From Planococcus maritimus (GTDB lineage Bacteria; Bacillota; Bacilli; Bacillales_A; Planococcaceae): a stretch of DNA of 64,000 nt. A program made the position numbers and the translations under genes. Location of the stretch: the NCBI RefSeq assembly GCF_001592825.1, contig NZ_LTZG01000001.1, positions 1,178,001 to 1,242,000 on the forward strand, in the 5' to 3' direction. Positions 57,208-64,000 of the stretch are shown piece by piece (position 1 is the stretch's first letter; each line of letters opens with the position of its first letter). The notes under the pieces are model-generated. The model saw only the letters and a list, made by a program, of their open reading frames with translations. It was not told the DNA's origin and did not search any database.

Positions 57208-57881
57208 TACAAGCAAAAAAATCAGCGCTTTTTGAACGCGCATTCGCTATGTATTTAATGCCATCGATCCGCAGGTCTTTTTCGCATCTCTACGCCAGAA
57301 ACATCCGCCCGTCTAAAGGGCCGGCATTAATCATCTCCAATCACAGTTCCTGGTGGGACGGGCTATTGTTCTTTTTCCTGAACCGGCGCGTCTGGAACTT
57401 AGATGTTCACATTATGATGCACGAGCGCGGATTAAAAGAATTTCCTTTTTTCCGCCGGCTCGGCGCTTTTTCGATCGACCGCAACAACCCAAAAGACATT
57501 CTCGCTTCACTGCGTTATGCCGAAAATTTGTTAAAACAAGGCAAAACGGTCATCTTGTTTCCGCAAGGCGATGAATTTCATTTGGAAACGCGCCCTTTGG
57601 AATTTCATACAGGCGTAGTTTATTTACTGGAAAAATGTCCAGAGATCCCGCTTGTGCCGGTTCATTTTTATTATTCGATGCGACGGGACAAACATCCGGA
57701 AGTATGGATTGACCAAGGCGATAGCTTGATGCTTAGCGATTTTCCGGAAGGTTCACGACATGATCGGACGGTTTGGCTTCAAGAGCGGGAAACTACTGCA
57801 CTCGACCGTCTAAAAACAGACGTGCTTGAAGAGAATTACGAAGAGTTCCAGGAGATGCTGAAAAGGAGGCGCAAGCCATGA
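57204..57881 (+). CDS. PlsC-type acyltransferase in the carotenoid operon
   Basis: 225 residues with the LPLAT/PlsC motifs NHSSWWDG (H-x4-D, about 46-53), a GAFSIDRNNP block and FPQGDE in place of the usual FPEG. It should attach a fatty acyl chain to an acceptor. In a crt operon with a glycosyltransferase, acylation of a glycosylated carotenoid, the step made by CrtO in staphyloxanthin, is a fair inference, although this PlsC-type protein is not related to the staphylococcal CrtO in length. Starts inside the stop of the previous gene (ATGA). Confidence 0.85.
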   Translation: MIQAKKSALFERAFAMYLMPSIRRSFSHLYARNIRPSKGPALIISNHSSWWDGLLFFFLNRRVWNLDVHIMMHERGLKEFPFFRRLGAFSIDRNNPKDILASLRYAENLLKQGKTVILFPQGDEFHLETRPLEFHTGVVYLLEKCPEIPLVPVHFYYSMRRDKHPEVWIDQGDSLMLSDFPEGSRHDRTVWLQERETTALDRLKTDVLEENYEEFQEMLKRRRKP

Positions 57882-58981
57882 TTACAGCTTTGATTGTCGT
57901 TCACATCGCCTTTTTCTTTTGGATTGCGGTCAACCGCCTATTCCTCCCAGCATTGCCAAAACAGCCGGCAGTAAAAACCACCCCTTTAGTATCCATTCTC
58001 GTCCCCATGCGCAATGAAGAGCGCAATGTGCCAACAATCATACGGTCGTTAAAAGAGACCGACTGGGAACGGGCGGAGTTTATTGTCCTGAATGACCAGT
58101 CAACAGATGGCACCCAAGCGGCACTCGACCGGGAAATCGCCGGCGATAAACGATTTACCGTTTTGCAAGGCGTCGAACTGCCTGCTGGATGGGTTGGCAA
58201 AGTCCATGCTTGCCATCAATTGCAACAGCATGCATCCGGCGATTACTTGTTTTTTGTCGATGCTGACGTGCGCTTCCGCAAACAAGCGGTGCGGCAAACT
58301 CTTGGCTTGATGCAAAAACACCGTGCGGCCCTGCTATCGGGATTTCCCGCTTTCGAAGTGCCTGTGTTCTTAAGTAAATTGCTTGTACCGATGTTGCATT
58401 TCGTCATTTTATTCCACTTGCCATTAGCGCTCGCGAATTACGCGAAGTTCCCAGCGGCGACTGCAGCGAATGGCATGTGGATGGCATTTGAACGCAAAGC
58501 ATACGAGGCGATCGGCGGCCACGAAGCCGTGCGAACATCGCTCGTGGAAGATGTCCACATTGCGCGGACTTTGAAGCAAGGCGGCCATAAAGTGTTGCTC
58601 GCCAACATCACCGCTTCGGTCAAATGCCGCATGTACGAGACGCCTGCCGAAGTATGGGAAGGCTTTTTGAAAAATAGCTATACCGGCATCGGCCGTTCGC
58701 CACTGATCGCCGTTTTCTTAACTGTGTTTTACAGCATCTTTTACATATTCCCGCTGTTTCTCGCAGCAGCCGGTACCATGACGGGCCATTGGATTTGGCT
58801 CGTACCGTATGCACTGACTGTTTTGCAACGCTGGTATGTCGACATGGTCACCAATCAACGCTGGTATTTGGCGTTTCTCATTCCCTTACAAGCTGCAGCG
58901 ATGCTCGCGGTTATGCTAACTGCCATGAAAAAATCGCTGAAAAAAGAGTCCTATACATGGAAAGGCAGGCATTATTCATGA
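57878..58981 (+). CDS. crtQ: GT2 glycosyltransferase, CrtQ-like
   Basis: 367 residues. An N-terminal transmembrane helix is followed by a family 2 glycosyltransferase domain with VSILVPMRNEERNV, VLNDQSTDGT, FFVDADVRF (DxD) and a helix-rich C-terminus with three more membrane segments. CrtQ of staphyloxanthin adds glucose to the C30 carboxylate; the order acyltransferase-glycosyltransferase-crtP supports a similar reaction. Overlaps both neighbours by ATGA. The sugar cannot be deduced. Confidence 0.88.
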   Translation: MITALIVVHIAFFFWIAVNRLFLPALPKQPAVKTTPLVSILVPMRNEERNVPTIIRSLKETDWERAEFIVLNDQSTDGTQAALDREIAGDKRFTVLQGVELPAGWVGKVHACHQLQQHASGDYLFFVDADVRFRKQAVRQTLGLMQKHRAALLSGFPAFEVPVFLSKLLVPMLHFVILFHLPLALANYAKFPAATAANGMWMAFERKAYEAIGGHEAVRTSLVEDVHIARTLKQGGHKVLLANITASVKCRMYETPAEVWEGFLKNSYTGIGRSPLIAVFLTVFYSIFYIFPLFLAAAGTMTGHWIWLVPYALTVLQRWYVDMVTNQRWYLAFLIPLQAAAMLAVMLTAMKKSLKKESYTWKGRHYS

Positions 58982-60465
58982 AACGACCACATATCGCTAT
59001 CGTTGGCGGCGGGCTTGGGGGATTGGCGGCAGCCATCACGCTGGCAAACGCCGGGATGCGTGTTAGCCTATTCGAGAAGAACAGCCATTTCGGCGGCAAA
59101 TTAATGCCAGTGGAACTGGGCAGTTATCGTTTTGACTTCGGACCGAATACGATCACCATGCCCCATATCTTCCGACAAGTCATCGAACAAACTGGACGCG
59201 ACCCTGAACAGTATTTCCAGCTCGAAAAGCTCGCGGTCCACACGCGCAATCATTTCGCTGATGGCAGCCACATCGACTTTACCGCAGACCGCAGCGAGAT
59301 GATTCGCCAGCTCGAAACGCTGGATCCTTTTGCAGCAGAGAACTATGATGCATTCTTAGCTGAAGTGGCTCGCCTGTATCGTTCATCCGAAAAACATTTC
59401 TTCCCGCTAAGCTTTCAGTCCTTGCGGGATTATCTATCGCCTTCACTAGGTGCTGCCATATTGAAGGTGCGCCCGCTTGAATCGATGGATCATTTCTTCA
59501 GCCGCTATTTCAACCATTCTGGCTTGCGCCAAGCGGTCGGACGCTATGCTACTTATATCGGCTCTTCTCCTTATAAAGCGCCGGCAACATTTGCAATGAT
59601 CGCCCATCTGGAACTGGCGCAAGGCGTCTTTTACGCAAAAGGTGGAAACACCCGCATTGCCCAGGGATTTGCCGAGGTCGCAGCGGAATGCGGTGTCGAA
59701 CTGCATCTAGAAACAGCCGTCACCCGCATACTCACTGAGCGCAGGAAAGCGACGGGCGTCGAGCTTACGGACGGTGAACAAATTTCTGCAGATGCTGTTA
59801 TCTTGAACGGAGACTTGTTGTCGGCTTTCCCTGATTTGGTCGACGAAGCAGAACGTCCTTCATTCCGCAACACGAAACGCGATCGATTCGAACCATCGAT
59901 TTCCGCCTTTGTCATTACCGCAGGCCTCGATATTCGGTTGCCGGAATTAAAACACCATAACGTCTTTTTTTCAGCCGACTATCCGCGTGAATTTCGCGAG
60001 CTGTTCACCGATAAGCAATACAGCGGCGAGCCAACCATCTACATTAGCAACTCGTCCCATTCCGACCCATCTGTTTCGCCGCTCGGAGATAATTTGTTCA
60101 TTCTCGTGAATGCCCCCGCTCTCACTGCACAAGGCACTCTGCAAATTGACCCTGAACAGTACAAAGAGCGAATTTATGATGTATTGGAACATCACGGAAT
60201 TAATATACGTGCCCATTTAAAAGAAGAACGTATCTTCACTCCGGAATTTATCCGGGACAAATTCGGCTCTCATCGGGGCGCTTTATACGGACCGTCTTCT
60301 AACCACCCAAAGGACGCTTTCTTGCGCCCGTCAAACGCCAGCCGCGATATCCAGAACTTGTTCTTTGTCGGCGGCAGTGTTCACCCGGGTGGTGGTTCTC
60401 CGATGGTTACATTGAGCGGGTTGAATGTGGCAGAGCGCCTGATCAAACGCTATCTGCCAAAATAA
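58978..60465 (+). CDS. crtP: CrtP-type carotenoid oxidase (phytoene desaturase family)
   Basis: 495 residues. The FAD-binding GGGLGGLAAAITLA is near the start and GGKL..., FDFGPNTITMPHIF follow. The late part AHHN-like LKHHNVFFSADYP and FVGGSVHPGGGSPMVTLSGLN resemble staphylococcal CrtP, which oxidises the terminal methyl of 4,4'-diaponeurosporene to an aldehyde. That step would give the apocarotenoid acid used by the glycosyltransferase. Its ATG overlaps the previous stop (ATGA). A terminator follows, ending the forward operon. Confidence 0.88.
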   Translation: MKRPHIAIVGGGLGGLAAAITLANAGMRVSLFEKNSHFGGKLMPVELGSYRFDFGPNTITMPHIFRQVIEQTGRDPEQYFQLEKLAVHTRNHFADGSHIDFTADRSEMIRQLETLDPFAAENYDAFLAEVARLYRSSEKHFFPLSFQSLRDYLSPSLGAAILKVRPLESMDHFFSRYFNHSGLRQAVGRYATYIGSSPYKAPATFAMIAHLELAQGVFYAKGGNTRIAQGFAEVAAECGVELHLETAVTRILTERRKATGVELTDGEQISADAVILNGDLLSAFPDLVDEAERPSFRNTKRDRFEPSISAFVITAGLDIRLPELKHHNVFFSADYPREFRELFTDKQYSGEPTIYISNSSHSDPSVSPLGDNLFILVNAPALTAQGTLQIDPEQYKERIYDVLEHHGINIRAHLKEERIFTPEFIRDKFGSHRGALYGPSSNHPKDAFLRPSNASRDIQNLFFVGGSVHPGGGSPMVTLSGLNVAERLIKRYLPK

Positions 60466-60513
60466 AAAAGCTGTTTCCATCCGTCACAGATGACGGATGG
60501 AAACAGCTTTTTT
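60464..60513. terminator. Bidirectional terminator between the two carotenoid operons
   Basis: AGCTGTTTCCATCCGTCA and TGACGGATGGAAACAGCT form an 18-bp perfect stem around CAGA, with A- and T-runs, exactly between crtP and crtM stops. Confidence 0.9.
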
Positions 60514-60516
60514 TAA

Positions 60517-61350
60517 TTATAAGCATTGCAAGATGGATTGTTTGGAATCGTCCGTGACATAATGCTTTTCATGAAATACCGTATATTCTTTTGAGCGGAT
60601 CGTCGATAGGATTTCTCGGTAAACGAGTGCAGCCCCTTTAACCGGCACACGGGACGACAAAGGATAGTCGTTGATCGTTTCGAATGCGCGCTCGTAATGG
60701 GACTCGGCGATGCTCGCCAATTCTTCCCATACTTGAATGAATGATTCAGAAACCGTACCGCTGCCAAGCGCTTCCTCCGCCAAGCCATACTTCCGCATGA
60801 TCTCCTGTGGCAAATAAATGCGGCCTCTCGACAAATCTTCCCCGATATCCCGCAGAATATTGGTGATTTGCATGGCATAGCCCAGCGAAATTGCACCGTC
60901 TTTTAATAGCGCAGTACGCCCCGGAGCGAGTATCGGCAACAGCATCAAGCCGACCGTACTTGCCACGTGATAGCTGTAATCCAGCAACTCATCGAGCGTC
61001 CGGTAACGATTGATTGTTAAATCCATTTCCTGTCCTTTGATCAATCCATAAAAAGCGCTCGCGTCCATATCGTAGCTTTCAAAGACATCTTCAAGCGCCA
61101 GCCACATCGGATCGTCCCATTTAATGGACCCTGCAAGAAATTCATCGAACTCTTTACGGAATGTCCTCAGTTCAGGCTCTGGATGGCTGCCCTCGTCAAC
61201 AATATCGTCGACTTTCCGGCAGAAGGCATAGACCGCCCATACGGCTTTGCGTTTCTCTTTAGGCAATAGGGAAAATGCTTTGTAAAAGCTCTTTGAATTG
61301 TCGGCGATAATGCGTTCGCAATAGCTATAGGCTTGCTTCAATTCCATCAT
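60517..61350 (-). CDS. crtM: Dehydrosqualene (4,4'-diapophytoene) synthase CrtM
   Basis: 277 residues of the squalene/phytoene synthase family. The first aspartate-rich motif DDIVD is at 48-52, and the second is in NILRDIGEDLSRGRIYLP (about 163-180). It condenses two farnesyl diphosphates to the C30 carotenoid backbone; the length and the neighbour CrtN types point to C30 rather than C40. Its ATG overlaps the stop of the CrtN-type gene (ATGATG at 61345-61350). Last gene of the reverse operon. Confidence 0.93.
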   Translation of the reverse strand: MMELKQAYSYCERIIADNSKSFYKAFSLLPKEKRKAVWAVYAFCRKVDDIVDEGSHPEPELRTFRKEFDEFLAGSIKWDDPMWLALEDVFESYDMDASAFYGLIKGQEMDLTINRYRTLDELLDYSYHVASTVGLMLLPILAPGRTALLKDGAISLGYAMQITNILRDIGEDLSRGRIYLPQEIMRKYGLAEEALGSGTVSESFIQVWEELASIAESHYERAFETINDYPLSSRVPVKGAALVYREILSTIRSKEYTVFHEKHYVTDDSKQSILQCL

Positions 61351-62798
61351 GAACCGCCCCCTTCTTTCAAATCGCCGTGGATTCTGTCGGCCAACAATTT
61401 CGCTCCTTGCATAACGATTGGTATGCCGCCGCCCGGGTGGACAGAAGCTCCCACTGCATACAAATTATCGGTGTCATCCGGTTTGACCTGAGGACGGAAG
61501 ACGCCGGATTGCCGCAAGGTCGGGCCAATTCCAAAGCTGCCGCCCTTGAACAAGCCAAATGCTTCTGCCTCTTTTGGCGTACGTACATCCATCCATTCGA
61601 TCGATTTCCGGAGATTTGGAAACGACAATGTCTCCATCCGGTCCAAAATGCGCCCGATCCATTCTTCATCTTGCTCCCAGTCAATTTCTGTACCTGAAGG
61701 GACCGGCACCAGTACGTACAAAACTGATTTGCCTTCAGGAGCTAAAGAATCGTCAATAACAGAAGGATGGAATGTGTAGAATGCGGGGTTTTCTGTTTTC
61801 TGTTCTCTGACAAATACATCTTCCATATGTTCTTTATAATCATCACCGATAAAGAATTGGTGAACATTGACGTCTTTGTACACCTTGTCCAAACCAAAGT
61901 ACAACAGCACACAGCCAGATGAAGGCGTGTATTCTTTCTGTTTTTTAGTCGGCGCCAATTGATTCATTCCAGGGAAATCGCCGTTGTAGACAATGGCATC
62001 GTATTCTTCTGTACCTTGTGCCGTTTCGACCGCTGTCGCACGGCCATTTTCTTTTACGATACGCTGGACTGGCGTTTCCAGCCGGATATCGGTACCGCGG
62101 CTGCGCAATTCACCTTCCATGACTGGAATGATGCTTGCGTAGCCACCTTTCACATAATAGACGCCATGCTCATGCTCGCTGAATGGCACGAGTGAATACA
62201 TTGCTGGCGCGCGATAAGGATCTCCACCGATATACAAGGCCTGAAGGGAATAGGCCAGCTGCAGCCGTTCGTCCCTGAAATAATTTTCCATCAAGCGATG
62301 GACAGATTGCTGGGGTTTCAACTTCATCAAATTGCGGATATTGCGGAAGGTCCAAAAATCCGCTTTACGGACAAAATCGTGTTCCAGAAAAGCCGGCTTG
62401 CCGATATCGAATCGCTTTTGCCCTTCGTCCATAAAACGGATAAACCCTTCTTTATCGTCCGGGAACTGTTCTTCAACTTCTTGTAATTGACGCTCGCGCC
62501 CAGGATATTTCGTATACACTTTGCCGTCTGTAAAACGAATCGTGTAAAGTGGGTCGCATAATAACAATTCGATGCTTTCGGGGTCGATTCCTGCCTGCGC
62601 AAATAAATCACGGAACATTTCAGGCAATAATACGATCGTCGGGCCTTCATCAATTCGGAAGCCGTCCCGTTCCACAAAGGCCATCCTGCCGCCAAGCTTG
62701 TGCTCTTTTTCATAAATCGTGACCTCATAGCCGAGCTTTGTTAAATAAAGCGCGCCCATTAAACCGCCGATGCCGCCTCCGATCATCGCTATTTTCAT
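61347..62798 (-). CDS. crtN: CrtN-type diapophytoene desaturase
   Basis: 483 residues. The N-terminal FAD motif GGGIGGLMGALYL, GGRM, then DEGPTIVLLPEMF and the end VGASVHPGGGIPIVMQGAKLLAD match the CrtI/CrtN family. It introduces double bases of the polyene, i.e. desaturates 4,4'-diapophytoene. It is a paralogue of the partial gene upstream, with about the same layout; which one carries the main desaturation, and which a later oxidation, cannot be told from sequence. Overlaps both neighbours by four bases. Confidence 0.88.
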   Translation of the reverse strand: MKIAMIGGGIGGLMGALYLTKLGYEVTIYEKEHKLGGRMAFVERDGFRIDEGPTIVLLPEMFRDLFAQAGIDPESIELLLCDPLYTIRFTDGKVYTKYPGRERQLQEVEEQFPDDKEGFIRFMDEGQKRFDIGKPAFLEHDFVRKADFWTFRNIRNLMKLKPQQSVHRLMENYFRDERLQLAYSLQALYIGGDPYRAPAMYSLVPFSEHEHGVYYVKGGYASIIPVMEGELRSRGTDIRLETPVQRIVKENGRATAVETAQGTEEYDAIVYNGDFPGMNQLAPTKKQKEYTPSSGCVLLYFGLDKVYKDVNVHQFFIGDDYKEHMEDVFVREQKTENPAFYTFHPSVIDDSLAPEGKSVLYVLVPVPSGTEIDWEQDEEWIGRILDRMETLSFPNLRKSIEWMDVRTPKEAEAFGLFKGGSFGIGPTLRQSGVFRPQVKPDDTDNLYAVGASVHPGGGIPIVMQGAKLLADRIHGDLKEGGGS

Positions 62799-64000
62799 AC
62801 ATACCCCTCCACTTTCGGAAGCGGGCCAATCGGAATTCCGGATTTGCCATCTTCTTTCAAAATACCGTTAGCTGTGATGCGGGCTGATTCCAAAATGGTC
62901 GGCAAACCGCTGCCAGGATGCGTTCCCCCGCCGACTAGCCAACAATTGTCGAGCTCTTCGAATTTATTGTGCGGACGGAAAACCATCATTTGCGATAACT
63001 GATGTCCCAAATTGAAGGTCGCGCCGCGGTACACGGAGTAATCCGATTCCCAACCGAATGGTGTCAGCATCTTCTCGACTTCGATATGGTCGCGCAAATC
63101 TTTGAAATCGGTTTTTTCTTCGATGATATCCAAAACCAATTCACGGAATGCTTCCTGCTCGTTTTCCCAGCCGATATCGCTGAAATTATTCGGTACTGGC
63201 GCCAGTATATAAAGTGCCGACTTGCCTTCTGGTGCCAAGGTTGGATCCGTCACGCTGGCGTTTTGGATGTAAATCGAAGGATCTGCCGACAAGATGCGCG
63301 ACTTGGTCATTTCTTCGACGTTCCGCTTATAGTCTTTGGAAAAAACGATGGTGTGATGCGATAAATCGTATTTCTTGTCGAGCCCTAAATAAAGCATGAA
63401 GGTCGAACAGGAATATTTTTTCTTATCGAGCTTTTGAGGAGTGTATTTTTTCAAGATACCAGGCTCTACTAAATGAGTCATCACATGGGCAAAATCGCCA
63501 TTGATTACCACTTCATCTGCTGCTTCGCGGCTGCCATCGTATAGATCGACCCCTTTTACTGTCCGGTCCTCAATCCACAGTTTCTGAACGCCTTTATTGA
63601 GATGGATGCGGCCACCCATTTCCTTGACCGCCTTGGCCATTGCCGCAGACAATTGGTTGACGCCGCCAATCGGATGATAAATGCCGTATGCATGTTCCAT
63701 ATAAGACAGGATTGTGAAAGCTCCTGGGCATTCCCAAGGCGACATCCCTAAGTATTTTGATTGGAACGCAAATGCCATTTTCAAACGTTCGTCTTTAAAG
63801 TAACGGGATAGCACATCGTAGAGAGTTTTGCCTACTTCAAGTTCCGGAAGTGCTTTAATCACTTTTGGCTGCATCAAGTCTGTCATGCGGTCCATTTTTG
63901 TTTGCAACAAAGGAGACATGGCTTCAAGCTTCTTACCGGTGTCGTTCATAAAACGCACATAGCCGTCCCCGTCGCCTTTGAAGTTTGCATCAATTTGTTT
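62795..64000 (-). CDS. crtN: CrtN-type desaturase, cut by window end
   Basis: The last about 400 residues; the frame is open to base 64000, so the N-terminal FAD motif is outside. YSCSTFMLYLGLDKKYD, SADPSIYIQN and LAPEGKSALYIL resemble staphylococcal CrtN closely, and the end VGGGTHPGSGLPTILESARIT is the usual C-terminal motif. Probably the chief diapophytoene desaturase. Its stop overlaps the start of the next desaturase gene, so the reverse operon runs from here through crtM. Confidence 0.88.
   Translation of the reverse strand, partial: KQIDANFKGDGDGYVRFMNDTGKKLEAMSPLLQTKMDRMTDLMQPKVIKALPELEVGKTLYDVLSRYFKDERLKMAFAFQSKYLGMSPWECPGAFTILSYMEHAYGIYHPIGGVNQLSAAMAKAVKEMGGRIHLNKGVQKLWIEDRTVKGVDLYDGSREAADEVVINGDFAHVMTHLVEPGILKKYTPQKLDKKKYSCSTFMLYLGLDKKYDLSHHTIVFSKDYKRNVEEMTKSRILSADPSIYIQNASVTDPTLAPEGKSALYILAPVPNNFSDIGWENEQEAFRELVLDIIEEKTDFKDLRDHIEVEKMLTPFGWESDYSVYRGATFNLGHQLSQMMVFRPHNKFEELDNCWLVGGGTHPGSGLPTILESARITANGILKEDGKSGIPIGPLPKVEGYV

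Overview
This window looks like chromosomal DNA of a low-to-mid GC Firmicute of the Planococcaceae, most like Planococcus. The evidence is strong AGGAGG-type ribosome binding sites, Bacillus-type regulation (SAM-I riboswitch, CcpA cre sites, sigma-B-like promoters, CstR) and a staphyloxanthin-like C30 carotenoid cluster (CrtM, CrtN, CrtP, a CrtQ-type glycosyltransferase, an acyltransferase). The genus is an inference. I saw no rRNA, tRNA, CRISPR array, prophage or transposase.

Layout. 0-9 kb holds the end of a Cu/Zn superoxide dismutase, a general-stress dehydrogenase and an Hsp31/PfpI protein each behind a sigma-B-like promoter, a LOV-STAS blue-light sensor, an HtrA protease with a neighbouring two-component system, a membrane-associated GTPase, a CHY zinc-finger protein and an RDD protein. 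9-18 kb holds an acetyltransferase, a phosphoesterase, a YxlEFG-like ABC module without sigY, MsrA, an isoaspartyl methyltransferase, a duplicated-domain MpsC/DUF2294 protein, a 63-aa protein behind a candidate regulatory leader RNA, and topoisomerase III. 18.1-18.9 kb is a tandem array of 248-bp units, each carrying an ORF linked to the next by a GTGA overlap.

18.9-25.2 kb is a reactive-sulfur (persulfide) detoxification locus: CstR repressor with palindromic operators, DsrE-like protein, single-domain rhodaneses, TusA proteins, TusA-rhodanese fusion, two rhodanese/metallo-beta-lactamase dioxygenases, a TauE exporter and a DUF302 protein. 25.3-32.6 kb is a TctCBA tricarboxylate transporter with a DASS-type carrier, a cre site and a CitST-like two-component system. 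32.8-39.2 kb has an OsmC protein, a sugar kinase, the S-box-controlled metNPQ importer and two methionine-salvage genes (mtnU, mtnE).

39-52 kb is mixed housekeeping: a secreted phosphatase, signal peptidase, formamidase-like protein, SEC-C protein, a DnaA-box cluster, YetF protein, thioesterase, AAC(3)-family acetyltransferase, a Fic toxin with its antitoxin, aldehyde dehydrogenase with DUF779 partner, RluF-like pseudouridine synthase and a CBS protein. 52-56 kb has a SurA-like lipoprotein and a polar amino acid ABC importer beside an RpiR-type regulator. 56.4-64 kb is the carotenoid locus: a forward four-gene operon (DUF422, acyltransferase, glycosyltransferase, crtP), all joined by ATGA overlaps, converging on a reverse operon (CrtN-type desaturase running off the window, second CrtN-type desaturase, crtM), also joined by 4-bp overlaps.

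The least explained elements are the 248-bp ORF array at 18.1-18.9 kb and the leader RNA at 15.5 kb.
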